NCBI GenBank assembly: GCA_945877855.1
Contig: CAMDWA010000008.1
Location: forward strand, 1-53,583
Source: Thermoflexus hugenholtzii JAD2
Lineage (GTDB): Bacteria; Chloroflexota; Anaerolineae; J036; Brachytrichaceae
Length of the DNA stretch: 53,583 nucleotides
Direction of reading: 5' to 3'
Position 1 is the stretch's first letter. Each line of letters begins with the position of its first letter. This document shows positions 25,386-34,120 of this stretch, piece by piece. The position numbers and the translations under genes are program-made. The notes below the pieces were generated by a model. That model was not told the DNA's origin. It saw nothing but the letters and a program-made list of their open reading frames with translations, and did not search any database.

Positions 25386-25659
25386 GGTGAATGTAGTTGA
25401 GATCTATTTTTCTGATGTAAAAGCGTCTTCTCAATCATGAATAGCAATTATATTTTCGCCTAAATCATTGTATTTACAGCCTTCCAAGCTTGTAGATATT
25501 ATGATTTTGGCATTACGTCTTTTTAAATTGCCGCTGTTGATTCGGAAGATGCACACAAAGTATAAATGATTGTATTTTGAATTTCATTCTAAAGATGGGG
25601 GTGAAAATAGTAAAAAAATATACAATAAAAAAGATACATAAAAGGACATATTCAATTGT
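25386..25659. other. Divergent intergenic region with a half copy of the hairpin flank
   Basis: This is a 274-bp AT-rich gap between divergent genes. At about 25502-25527 the plus strand reads ATGATTTTGGCATTACGTCT followed by TTTTAAA, the reverse complement of the AAAAAGACGTAATGCCGAAA flank at 13170. Only one arm is present, so no hairpin forms. AAGGACA lies about 13 nt before the 25660 ATG as a weak ribosome-binding site. I could not fix a promoter. Confidence 0.5.
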
Positions 25660-26838
25660 ATGAAAACTTACATGCTTACTCGTCGAAAATTTTTATTAGT
25701 TGCATCTTTTGCGGGTTTGCCATTGGCAGCTTGTGGTCAATTTGGGGTCACGCCGCCTACGCCAACTGCAATGCCTAAACCGACTGATACCCCAAAACCA
25801 ACGGATGTGCCAAAACCAACCGAAGCGCCAAAACCTACCAATACGCCCGCGCCTGCCCCAACTGCGACGGTTAAGCCAACCGAATCCCCTAAGCCTGTAG
25901 ATGTGCCGAAACCGACTGCTATGCCGCGTGCTACGACCATTGCCACTAAGGGTGCAATGGCAAAACCAGTCATTCGTATTATCGATAACCCATGGAGTGC
26001 TGCCACCTCGAATGCACATGTGGCGAAGCAACTGATTGAATCAAAATTAGATTATCGAGTGGAGCTTGTGCCGTTAGATGAAAAGGTTCAGTGGGAATCT
26101 TTGGCTAAAAATGACGCCAGTGTTAGTTTAGAAGTTTGGCCGTCTGGTCATGCTGAAGCTTATGAAAAATATGTTGTAAAGGATAAGACGGTAGAAGAAA
26201 TCGGGAAATTGGGCGTTATTGGCAAAATTAATTGGTATGTGCCGACATATATGGTAAAAGAACGCCCCGAACTTGCAACATGGGAAGGATTAAAAAAGAA
26301 TGCTAGCTTATTTAAAACCTCCCAAACGGGAAATAAAGGACGATTTGTTGCGGGTGAACCATCGTGGCCACAATTTGATGAACATGTTATTAAAAACTTG
26401 GGGTTGGATTTGCAAGTGGATGTGGTTGGCTCAGAAGAAGCCCAATTGCAATTGTTGGAGGAGGCTTACAACAAAAAGCAACCATTCTTATTCTATTTCT
26501 GGACCCCTCATTCTGTTCACTATAGCCATCAGCTCACGGCTGTAAAGCTGCCCAAATTTACCGAAGAATGTGGTAAGTTTATGGATGACAAAGCCCAAAA
26601 TAGTAAGGTGAATTGCGATTACCCTGCTGAAATTTTATATAAGATTGCTTCAGCCAAATTAAAAACAGATGCACCAGATGTCTATCAGTTTTTTAAGAAT
26701 TTTCAATATGCCGACACGGATCAAATTGAGATGATGGCGGCCATTGATTTAGCCAAACAAACCCCAGCCCAAGCGGCGAAAGATTGGATTGAACGCAGTG
26801 AAAATATTTGGCAAAATTGGTTGCCAGTAAAAAAATAA
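25660..26838 (+). CDS. Glycine betaine/proline-type ABC substrate-binding lipoprotein (OpuAC domain), orphan
   Basis: This is a 392-aa lipoprotein with a twin-arginine-like signal (TRRKFLLVASFAGLPLAAC, lipobox Cys25). The linker (residues 30-95) consists of PKPTD/PKPTE/PKPTN-type repeats. The OpuAC/ProX-like domain follows: IRIIDNPWSAATSNAHVAKQ, LEVWPSGHAEAYEKYVV, KINWYVPTYMVKERPELATW, FVAGEPSWPQFDEHVIKN and PFLFYFWTPHSVHYSHQL. Family members bind quaternary amines such as glycine betaine or choline with aromatic boxes; several W and Y residues here would suit that. No permease or ATPase lies next to it, so it must use partners encoded elsewhere. A weak AGGA site precedes the start. Confidence 0.88.
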   Translation: MKTYMLTRRKFLLVASFAGLPLAACGQFGVTPPTPTAMPKPTDTPKPTDVPKPTEAPKPTNTPAPAPTATVKPTESPKPVDVPKPTAMPRATTIATKGAMAKPVIRIIDNPWSAATSNAHVAKQLIESKLDYRVELVPLDEKVQWESLAKNDASVSLEVWPSGHAEAYEKYVVKDKTVEEIGKLGVIGKINWYVPTYMVKERPELATWEGLKKNASLFKTSQTGNKGRFVAGEPSWPQFDEHVIKNLGLDLQVDVVGSEEAQLQLLEEAYNKKQPFLFYFWTPHSVHYSHQLTAVKLPKFTEECGKFMDDKAQNSKVNCDYPAEILYKIASAKLKTDAPDVYQFFKNFQYADTDQIEMMAAIDLAKQTPAQAAKDWIERSENIWQNWLPVKK

Positions 26839-26849
26839 CAGTTTGCCTG

Positions 26850-26945
26850 AAAAAACATAATGCCGAACTCACTATCGCATATAGCTGGCAGGTCAAAGCC
26901 CTCCAGCTATATGCGATAGTGAGTTCGGCGCAAATTTACTTTGCG
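26850..26945. terminator. 27-bp hairpin of the variable-core family, between convergent genes
   Basis: The arms 26862-26888 and 26903-26929 are perfect complements around a 14-nt loop. The outer part is GCCGAACTCACTAT, and the core is CGCATATAGCTGG. Compared with the 13183 copy, the outer arm has changed on both sides together (AATCAC/GTGATT to ACTCAC/GTGAGT), keeping pairing. The left flank AAAAAACATAAT and right flank GCAAATTTACTTT resemble other copies. Position fits a bidirectional terminator. Confidence 0.82.
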
Positions 26946-26965
26946 TTCCTCACTTTTTGAGGTTG

Positions 26966-27685
26966 CTAATGGGCTTTGCCGCCCAAATAGGCTGCTTCGA
27001 CTTCTGGGTTGTGAGCCAAATCTTTGGCATTCCCGCTCAATACAATCTCGCCGGTTTCAAGCACATAGCCACGATCTGCCACGCTGAGCGCGATACGCGC
27101 ATTTTGTTCAACCAACAAAATAGTTGTTTTTTGGCGGTGCAATTCGCGGATGATGTCGAAGATCAAGTCTACGAGAATGGGAGCCAGACCCATGGATGGC
27201 TCGTCGAGCAAAAGCACGCGCGGTTTTGCCATGAGTGCGCGACCCATCGCCAACATTTGCTGTTCACCACCCGACAACGTCCCAGCCCGTTGGTTGATAC
27301 GTTCTTTCATACGTGGAAAAAGCCCAAACACTTTTTCCATATCTGCGGCAATGCCATCTTTGTCATTGCGCTGAAATGCCCCCATTTCGAGGTTTTCTTT
27401 AACGCTCATGCGTGGGAAGACCAAACGACCTTCGGGCGATTGGCTGACACCGCGTTTAACAACATCGTGGGGCGGGAGTTTTGTCAATTCTTCGCCGTTC
27501 AGCTTGATCGACCCTTCGCGGGGTTTTAACAAGCCTTGAATGGTGCGCAAGGTTGTGGTTTTGCCAGCCCCGTTTGATCCGATCAACGTAACCACTTCAC
27601 CTTCTTCAACGGTTAAATTAATGCCTTTGAGCGCATGAATATTGCCATAATAAGTATGGACGTTTTTGAGTTCTAATATTGCCAT
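26966..27685 (-). CDS. livF: Branched-chain amino acid-type ABC transporter ATPase LivF
   Basis: This is a 239-aa HAAT-family ATPase. Walker A is GSNGAGKTTTLR (about residue 36), the LivF-type SPEGRLVFPRMSVKENLEMGA follows, the signature is LSGGEQQMLAMGRAL and Walker B is PRVLLLDEPSMGLAPILVD. With LivG it would power the permeases encoded upstream on the same strand. Family members import branched-chain amino acids, but also amides, urea and aromatic acids, so the substrate is open. It is the last gene of a five-gene minus-strand operon that has no binding-protein gene. A TTTAGAT heptameric repeat lies before its start. Confidence 0.93.
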   Translation of the reverse strand: MAILELKNVHTYYGNIHALKGINLTVEEGEVVTLIGSNGAGKTTTLRTIQGLLKPREGSIKLNGEELTKLPPHDVVKRGVSQSPEGRLVFPRMSVKENLEMGAFQRNDKDGIAADMEKVFGLFPRMKERINQRAGTLSGGEQQMLAMGRALMAKPRVLLLDEPSMGLAPILVDLIFDIIRELHRQKTTILLVEQNARIALSVADRGYVLETGEIVLSGNAKDLAHNPEVEAAYLGGKAH

Positions 27686-27780
27686 AATTTGATTTTAGAT
27701 TTTAGATTTTAGATTTGCGATTTTTGATGTTGAGCTTGAACTCAAAATCGTCTGCCTTAAATCTTAAATCATAAATAGGT
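27686..27780. repeat. TTTAGAT heptameric repeat between livG and livF
   Basis: The plus strand shows TTTAGAT three times in series followed by TTGCGAT and TTTTGAT (27693-27728), then, after CTCAAAATCG, AAATCTTAAATCATAAAT (27758-27775). Pairing of the arms is partial. It fills the spacer between the livG stop (27781) and the livF start (27685). TTTAGAT is also the first heptad of the block inside mutS2. Confidence 0.8.
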
Positions 27781-28572
27781 TTAGGCGCCTTCGGCAGCGG
27801 CTCCTGTGCCAAGATAAGCTTCAATCACTTTGGGGTTGGCTTGCACAACCTTGGGTAAGCCTTCAGCGATCTTTTCACCATGATCTAACACACTCACACG
27901 GTCGCTAATACCCATCACGACTTTCATGTCATGCTCGATCAATAACACAGTTACGCCTAACTCTTTGCGCAAATGATCGACCAACTCGGTTAATTCCTTC
28001 TTTTCTTGTGGGTTCATTCCGGCGGTTGGTTCATCTAACAACAATAATTTGGGGTCAGATGCCAAGGCGCGGGCGATTTCGAGCCGACGCTGAAAACCAT
28101 AGGGGAGGTTTCGCGCCGCCATTTCAGCGCTATCGCGGCCCAAGCCAACAAAGTCGAGCAGATCTAAGGCTTTTTCGCGGGCGCGTTTTTCTTCATGAAT
28201 AACCCGCTTGGGGCGAAAGAATGCTTCGAAGACAGTGCCATTAAGACGGGTATGCATCCCGACCAATACGTTTTCGAGTGCGCTTAATTGCCCAAATAAG
28301 CGAATGTTTTGGAAGGTGCGGCTAATGCCGCGATCTTGAATAATGTGAGGCTTGAGGCCTGTAATGGGTTTGCCATTAAAAATAAAATCGCCTTCGGTCG
28401 GGGTATAAAGGCCTGTCATATTGTTAAAAAAAGTTGTTTTGCCGGCGCCGTTTGGGCCAATCAATCCAGCGATCATGCCTTTATAGATCACAAAATCGAC
28501 CTTGTTAACTGCGGTTAGACCGCCAAAGCGCTTGGTAACGCCTTTTGCTTCGAGTAAAACCTCTTGTGCCAT
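27781..28572 (-). CDS. livG: Branched-chain amino acid-type ABC transporter ATPase LivG
   Basis: This is a 263-aa HAAT-family ATPase. Walker A is GPNGAGKTTFFNNMTG (about residue 38), then ISRTFQNIRLF, LVGMHTRLNGTVFEAFF, the signature-type LPYGFQRRLEIARAL and Walker B KLLLLDEPTAGMNPQEK, all hallmarks of LivG. The start was placed at MAQEVLLEAKGVTKRFGG (28572); an upstream ATG at 28605 would add eleven unconserved residues. It pairs with LivF. The C-terminus ends YLGTGAAAEGA. It lies between livF and the fused permease gene, on the same strand. Confidence 0.93.
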   Translation of the reverse strand: MAQEVLLEAKGVTKRFGGLTAVNKVDFVIYKGMIAGLIGPNGAGKTTFFNNMTGLYTPTEGDFIFNGKPITGLKPHIIQDRGISRTFQNIRLFGQLSALENVLVGMHTRLNGTVFEAFFRPKRVIHEEKRAREKALDLLDFVGLGRDSAEMAARNLPYGFQRRLEIARALASDPKLLLLDEPTAGMNPQEKKELTELVDHLRKELGVTVLLIEHDMKVVMGISDRVSVLDHGEKIAEGLPKVVQANPKVIEAYLGTGAAAEGA

Positions 28573-28677
28573 GTAATTATTTACCGTCCTGTTTAATACC
28601 CACAACGGGCATTTAATTAATTGGTTTATTTTGTCAAAATAGTAATTGGCTAAATTTAGACTAATTATTACTTGATT

Positions 28678-30696
28678 TTAATTTTCAGTTTTTGATTTAA
28701 ATCTTCGACTGACGAATACCGAAAAGTAAAGCGCAAGCCCAAAGAGCAAAAAGTTAAGTTCGCGCAATGTAAATTGCACAAATGGCTGTTCACCCATTAG
28801 GCTTTGTATAAATGGAATAACGATACGGTCGAGACCCATAATGCTAAAGACGCCAAACACTGCGCCTGTAATATTTCCAATCCCACCAATCGCCACCATA
28901 CTTAATACCATTACTGATACATGAAAATCGGCTAACCCGGGTTCAGCAAAACTTAGCATCGAGGCATATAAGCCACCCGCTAACCCTGCGATGGAATCGC
29001 CGATAAAAAATGAGACTGATTTGTAAAAGGCGACATTAACGCCCGAACTTTGCGCCGCATATTCATCTTCACGCATTGCTGCCATTGCACGCCCGGTGCG
29101 CGAATTTAATAAACGATAGCTTCCGATCACAATAATTGCGACTAAACCAAGCACTAATAAATATTGCATGGTAAAGCTATTAAAGTGAACCCCGAATAAA
29201 GTGGGCGGTGGAATGGCACTAAATCCGCCAACACCACCTGCGCCACTATTTTTAAGGATATCACGCATCATTAAACTCAGTGCTAAGGTGGCAATGGCAA
29301 GATAATCGATGCGCATTCGTGACGTGATCCAGCCTTTTAACATGCCTAAACACCCCGTGATGAGGATGATGACTGGGAAAACGATTAGGCCATCGGGCAC
29401 AAAACCCAGTAGTTGGTCGCGCCATGCCATTGCTGGCCCAGTCATGTAAGCCATGATATAAGCCCCAATGGCAAAATTTAATGCATAACCCACATCTAAA
29501 ACCCCAGCAAAGCCTAACAAAATGGTTAAGCCTAAGGCCAAAACCACATAAATTAGAAAGCTATTGACGACGGGTAAGTAATATTCGCCGATGAGGGGGA
29601 CGATGAGGGGGTATAAAAGTGCAAGCGGCACTAAGTTGATCAAGATTGCACCGGGCCGCAAAGCGGCACTGGCACGGGTTGCGTTTAACACGACGACATC
29701 GCTTGTTTGTTGGCTTAGGTCATTTACGCGCTCTTCTGGGCTAAGGCCACTGGGTCGCCACATGAGCAATCCCACCAGCAACAGATAGATTAACGCGGGT
29801 GTCCAGCGTCCATCAAGCAAATAGTCGCTAAATGCTGCGAACATGCCGATGAGCATGCCGCTTGCCAATGCGCCGATTGGGTTGCCGATGCCCCCCAGAA
29901 TGGCGGCTGTAAATGCAATAAGACCGCTTTGTGCCCCATGGTTTGCCACTGGGCGCTCAACCGTAATGGCAAAAATGAAAGCGGCAATGCCTGCCAACGC
30001 CCCACCAATGGCAAAGGCGGCTCGGATTGCGCCGTTCAAATTCACCCCAACCATTTGTGCTGCCAAGCTGTTTTGGGCGCAGGCTCGAATTGAGCGACCA
30101 ATCTTTGTATTATTGAGCAACAAATGCACCAAATAGGCCGCGATAGGGGCGCAGACGATGATAAACAAATCTTTGATATCAAAACGCGACGTCGTGTTGA
30201 TCCCCAATGCCTGAAAAACATCAAGCTGTGGAAAAACATGCGGCACAACATCGCGTGGCAATTCGTCTACGCCCGGCACACTACGGTGTTCACCAGCGCT
30301 AAAGGTTGGCAGTAATTTGCGCCATACTAGCGCCAATTGGTAAAGCATGAATGACAACCCAAGTGTGGCAATAATCGGCGCTAACCGCGATTGCCCACGA
30401 AAGAGTCGGAATCCTAAAAATTCAATCAACATGCTAAAGACCATGCCAAAAATAATGGTGCTGATAACACTGACGATCAAGCCGATGATAAGTTGTGACC
30501 ACGAGGGCGGGCCATCGAGTGGCAAAATATTACGCAGCACCACCATTGTCATCACCGAGCTTAGGGCGTATACATCGCCGTGAGCTAGGTTTAGGGTGCG
30601 GACTGCGCAATAGATAACCGTGACCGCTACTGCATTGAGTGCAATAATGCCGCCGTTTGACAGACCAATCAGGACAAGATCGATAAAGATATCCAA
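28678..30696 (-). CDS. Fused LivH-LivM ABC permease
   Basis: This 672-aa protein joins the two permeases that are normally separate. Residues about 1-320 are LivH-like (LNLAHGDVYALSSV near the start, GVNLNGAIRAAFAIGGALAG, then AAILGGIGNPIGALASGMLIG). A linker of about 25 residues (SPEERVNDLSQQTSDVVVLN) leads to a LivM-like half, about 350-672 (TILLGFAGVLDVGYALNFAIGAY, RIDYLAIATLALSLMMRDI, AAMREDEYAAQSSGVNVAFY, VAIGGIGNITGAVFGVF). Each half has about eight helices. A fusion would fix the permease stoichiometry at 1:1. It lies in an operon that also encodes a separate LivM and LivH, so two complete permease pairs share one ATPase pair. Confidence 0.9.
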   Translation of the reverse strand: MDIFIDLVLIGLSNGGIIALNAVAVTVIYCAVRTLNLAHGDVYALSSVMTMVVLRNILPLDGPPSWSQLIIGLIVSVISTIIFGMVFSMLIEFLGFRLFRGQSRLAPIIATLGLSFMLYQLALVWRKLLPTFSAGEHRSVPGVDELPRDVVPHVFPQLDVFQALGINTTSRFDIKDLFIIVCAPIAAYLVHLLLNNTKIGRSIRACAQNSLAAQMVGVNLNGAIRAAFAIGGALAGIAAFIFAITVERPVANHGAQSGLIAFTAAILGGIGNPIGALASGMLIGMFAAFSDYLLDGRWTPALIYLLLVGLLMWRPSGLSPEERVNDLSQQTSDVVVLNATRASAALRPGAILINLVPLALLYPLIVPLIGEYYLPVVNSFLIYVVLALGLTILLGFAGVLDVGYALNFAIGAYIMAYMTGPAMAWRDQLLGFVPDGLIVFPVIILITGCLGMLKGWITSRMRIDYLAIATLALSLMMRDILKNSGAGGVGGFSAIPPPTLFGVHFNSFTMQYLLVLGLVAIIVIGSYRLLNSRTGRAMAAMREDEYAAQSSGVNVAFYKSVSFFIGDSIAGLAGGLYASMLSFAEPGLADFHVSVMVLSMVAIGGIGNITGAVFGVFSIMGLDRIVIPFIQSLMGEQPFVQFTLRELNFLLFGLALYFSVFVSRRFKSKTEN

Positions 30697-30764
30697 TCGA
30701 TTTACGATTTATGATTTGTGATTTACAATTATTTCTAATCGTAAATCACAAACTATATATCGGC
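30697..30764. repeat. Heptameric inverted repeat between livM and the fused permease gene
   Basis: TTTGTGATTTAC (30715-30726) pairs with GTAAATCACAAA (30741-30752). Additional heptads GATTTAC, GATTTAT and GATTTGT lie to the left. It occupies the spacer between two codirectional permease genes and ends 12 nt from the livM stop. Confidence 0.8.
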
Positions 30765-32420
30765 TTAGGCTTTGCGTTTTTGCGCGGCTGTTTCTGCCGG
30801 AATGAGACCTTGTGGGCGCACTTTCATCATGACGACTAAGATCAGACCGAATAGCATGACTTTGTAGGCCGTTGCATCGGCGATTGATTGCACGAACTGC
30901 ACCAAGGCTGGGTTATCGATGCCCGAGAAGAACACTTTTTCGGTGATGCCGTTAATCAATTGTTTGAGGCGCTCGAGCACAACGAGGTCAACAACGCGGG
31001 TGATGAAGGCCCCCAAAATAACACCGGTAATGTTGCCTGTGCCGCCGAGGATGACCATTGCCAAGACGGTAACGGAGATGTCGAAGGCGAACGACCCGGG
31101 TTCAATGAAAGAGACATATGACGCATAAAATGCGCCTGCAAAACCCGAGAACATAGCCCCGATGATGAAGGCGAGCAATTTGGTGCGCACAATATCAATA
31201 CCCATTGCGTTCGCTGCCAATTCATCTTCGCGCATGCTGACCCACGCACGGCCTACGCGGCTGTCACGCAAACGGAAGATAAAGAAGGCTGACCCTGCCA
31301 GCAACACCAACGCCAAGAAATACCAAGGAATGTAATCGCCATTGACGAAGGCGTAAATCTTGGGGATGCCCAAGATGTTTCCAAAAACAGGTGGCGAAAT
31401 GGGCGAAATACCTTTCGTGCCTGCGGTGAAGTCGAATGGTCGGGTGGGGTCACATCCGATCAAACATAAGGTGTTTTTTAAGAAGGCTTCGGCGTTTTGC
31501 ATGCGGTCGAGCGATTGTGCATCTGCTTTTGAGAACAGTTGGTTGATAAATAGTGAAATTGGCTCGAAGATACGCACTTCAGCTAGGTTTTTGGCGGCAA
31601 TTGGAATAATTTCACCGAAGCCCAAGGTTACGATGGCGAGGTAGTCGCCGCGTAATGGTAACGTAGGCGCACCTAGTAATAAGCCAAAGAAGGCGGCTGC
31701 GGCTGCTGAACCCCAGACTACGAGCCAAAACCCAAATTGGGTTTTGAGGAAGGTATCTTGTGCAACCAAGTGATCAGAGTTGAGGAAGCCCATTGTATAT
31801 GCCCCAATCGCAAAGAAAGCCACATAGCCAAGGTCGAGCAAGCCAGCATACCCGGCCACAATATTTAAGCCTAACGCTTGCAAGGCAAAAATCATGGTGA
31901 CGATGACAGCATTGACCCACAACAAGGCCTTGCTAGTCGTGCAGCCGACAGTTGGGTTTGCAATGCTGATTGGTCCATTCCAAGCTAAAGTTGGGCATTG
32001 ATCGAAGAATGGGAAGATTACAGCGCAAACAACCATAAAAATAAGGAATGCTTGCTTACGACGTGCCTCCTCATGAATCGAGTGAATCCAAGCTACTACC
32101 AAGCTGGTGATCGTGCCAATCACAACCGCGAGGATGAGTGGATAAGCGGTTAGATGATCGGGAGCCTGATTATCAACACCGGGCAGAGTTGAAACCCATG
32201 AGTTGAAAATGTAGCCCATAATGGCTGTAATAATTGATGCGATGGCTCCTAGAACGCCAGCTCGGATGATGCCATCACGATTTTGATTGGCACTTAAACC
32301 AATCAGCAGTCCAGCGATGACGGCACAAACGATTGTGTTCCAGCCACCTGTGACGAGCGCTAAAACAGCCATAAACCCGATGGCAATGGCTTCGGTATTA
32401 TTCAAAAGTTTTTGCTTCAT
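30765..32420 (-). CDS. livM: LivM-type ABC permease with N-terminal membrane extension
   Basis: This is a 551-aa permease. The conserved LivM part runs from about residue 185 (LGLNIVAGYAGLLDLGYVAFFAIGAY), with RGDYLAIVTLGFGEIIPIAA, SMREDELAANAMGIDIVRT and AMVILGGTGNITGVILGAFI. The first about 170 residues hold four or five additional helices (IAIGFMAVLALVTGGW, then AVIAGLLIGLSANQ and others), longer than typical LivM. A central insertion (about 300-375) contains two Cys residues (NTLCLIGCDPTRPFDF). It lies between livH and the fused permease on the same strand. It would pair with the separate LivH. Confidence 0.88.
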   Translation of the reverse strand: MKQKLLNNTEAIAIGFMAVLALVTGGWNTIVCAVIAGLLIGLSANQNRDGIIRAGVLGAIASIITAIMGYIFNSWVSTLPGVDNQAPDHLTAYPLILAVVIGTITSLVVAWIHSIHEEARRKQAFLIFMVVCAVIFPFFDQCPTLAWNGPISIANPTVGCTTSKALLWVNAVIVTMIFALQALGLNIVAGYAGLLDLGYVAFFAIGAYTMGFLNSDHLVAQDTFLKTQFGFWLVVWGSAAAAAFFGLLLGAPTLPLRGDYLAIVTLGFGEIIPIAAKNLAEVRIFEPISLFINQLFSKADAQSLDRMQNAEAFLKNTLCLIGCDPTRPFDFTAGTKGISPISPPVFGNILGIPKIYAFVNGDYIPWYFLALVLLAGSAFFIFRLRDSRVGRAWVSMREDELAANAMGIDIVRTKLLAFIIGAMFSGFAGAFYASYVSFIEPGSFAFDISVTVLAMVILGGTGNITGVILGAFITRVVDLVVLERLKQLINGITEKVFFSGIDNPALVQFVQSIADATAYKVMLFGLILVVMMKVRPQGLIPAETAAQKRKA

Positions 32421-32501
32421 AGTTGATGAGTCGTCAATAATCAGATATCAGAAGTTGGTTATATTTTTGCTGCTGGTAAATGATCATTGAACACAAATTT
32501 T

Positions 32502-33659
32502 TTATGCCTTTTCGCCACCTTCTGTGCCTAAAATACCGGTGGGTTTAATGAGCATGACTAACACGAGTGTCATAAATACCCAAGCGTTTGTCCAGCGGCT
32601 CGAAATAAATTGGTCGCTGAGTGAGGAGAGCAAACCGATAAATACGGCGCCGAGTGCTGCGCCTTGAATATTGCCGACACCGCCCAATACGGCGGCTGTA
32701 AATGAGTTTAAGCCAGTGGTTGCGCCAATGCTTGAGCTGGTCGTGCCGTTATAAACACCAAACATGACTGCGGCTGCGCCAGCCAATGCACCACCAATCA
32801 CATAAGTGAGGTTAATAATGCGGTCAACATCGATGCCCATCATTGAGGCTGCCGCCGGATTTTGCGCGACTGCACGCATCGCTTTCCCAGAACGGGTATT
32901 TTTTACAAACCAGTTGAGGGCAAATACCAATACCACAGCCGTAATAATGACCAATAGGTCGGCTGGGGTGATGCGTAAAGTGGCATGAGGGTCAATAAAT
33001 TCGAGCACGTTTACTGGAATGCCGGGGCCAGAAAAGAATTCATTGACAGCCGGAAAACTTTTGGGTGAAGCGTTTTGATTGCCTAAAATCTTTAAAAATT
33101 TGATGCCTTCTACATTGGGATATGCGTTTGGCAACTTACCGAATGCGCCAATTTGCAGGCCAATGTTTTGTAATACAAAATCCATGCCTAAACCGGCAAT
33201 GAGGCCTACAATTTTGGCGTTTTTGCGCAAGCTACGGTAGGCATAGCGCTCGACAAGGCCATTAATTAAACCACCGGCGGCCATAGCAGGGATAAATGCA
33301 ACAATCGCTACCCATAATGGGGCTTTGGTTTCGGCATTTACAAGCCATGACATAGTGAGCAGCGCTACAAATGTCGTAAGCATAAACACCGAAGAATGGG
33401 CAAAGTTGATGCTTTCGACGATACCATAAACCATCGTATAACCGAGTGCCACAATCGTGATGATTGCTGCGTTTGCTAAACCGACGATTAACTGCTGCAC
33501 GATGATGACTGGGTTATCAATCATCTCGCGGACAATACGACCCGGCTCAAGACCTGCTTGTTGACCCAATAACAATATTACATATACTATTGCGATGGTT
33601 CGGAAGACCGGCCAGAATCGTTTACTGAGAGGGACGGGGGAATTTAAAGCTCTTTCCAT
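32502..33659 (-). CDS. livH: LivH-type ABC permease
   Basis: This is a 385-aa permease of the HAAT family and the first gene of the minus-strand transporter operon. The N-terminal about 60 residues include one extra helix (FRTIAIVYVILLLGQQAG). The LivH core follows: GLANAAIITIVALGYTMVYGIVESINFAHSSVF in pieces, GRSGKAMRA-like TRSGKAMRAVAQNPAAASMMGIDVDR, TYVIGGALAGAAAVMFGVY and AAVLGGVGNIQGAALGAVFIG. About eight to nine helices are predicted. The promoter should lie in the 460-bp region to its right. It is divergent from the class V aminotransferase gene, so a shared regulator is possible. Confidence 0.9.
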   Translation of the reverse strand: MERALNSPVPLSKRFWPVFRTIAIVYVILLLGQQAGLEPGRIVREMIDNPVIIVQQLIVGLANAAIITIVALGYTMVYGIVESINFAHSSVFMLTTFVALLTMSWLVNAETKAPLWVAIVAFIPAMAAGGLINGLVERYAYRSLRKNAKIVGLIAGLGMDFVLQNIGLQIGAFGKLPNAYPNVEGIKFLKILGNQNASPKSFPAVNEFFSGPGIPVNVLEFIDPHATLRITPADLLVIITAVVLVFALNWFVKNTRSGKAMRAVAQNPAAASMMGIDVDRIINLTYVIGGALAGAAAVMFGVYNGTTSSSIGATTGLNSFTAAVLGGVGNIQGAALGAVFIGLLSSLSDQFISSRWTNAWVFMTLVLVMLIKPTGILGTEGGEKA

Positions 33660-34120
33660 AGTTTAACGTAACGTAAGAATTAGATAAGGCTTGTCTGATT
33701 ATACAGAATAAACTAAGACTAAAGTTGCATCGGATTTGGCTAAAATATTTATAATTGCATGAGAAAATTTTCCGAGTATTTTCTATATCTCTTCTGTAAT
33801 TAGTGAAAAACGGATTTTTGCCCAAATAGCTATCACTTAGTGTTTATTAAAACAATTTTCTCCGAGATAGTGATTTCGGCATTCGTTGTGTCTAAATATG
33901 CTCTCTGATTTGATGAAACCACATGATTTCAGCCGACAAAAAAGTGAAAATTGATTTAAGAAACACTCTCCAAAAGATGAAGGGCTGATCTCAGTATCCC
34001 ACTTCCCACAGCATAGCTGTGGGAAGTGGATACTGAAATCGGCAAAACCTTTCATCAACTTGGACTCTGCTCATAATTATTGAGGAGATACGTATATCAA
34101 TATAATGTTGTATAGAATTT
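33660..34120. promoter_or_regulatory. Divergent regulatory region with two hairpin elements
   Basis: This is a 461-bp gap between livH (minus) and the aminotransferase (plus). It contains an imperfect copy of the hairpin family near 33829-33881 (CTATCAC against GATAGTGATTTCGGC). A strong hairpin at 33991-34036 has left arm 33991-34012, right arm 34016-34036 and one bulged C, followed by AAATCGGCAAAACC. TATAAT at 34101-34106 with TTGAGG 15 nt upstream is a possible promoter; transcription would then start only a few bases before the ATG at 34121. ATTATA at 33698-33703 could be the -10 for livH. No gene is seen here. Confidence 0.5.

Noticed and set aside
26957..27529. Plus-strand frame of 190 codons opposite livF
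   Set aside because: The minus strand carries clear Walker A, signature and Walker B motifs; this is a shadow.
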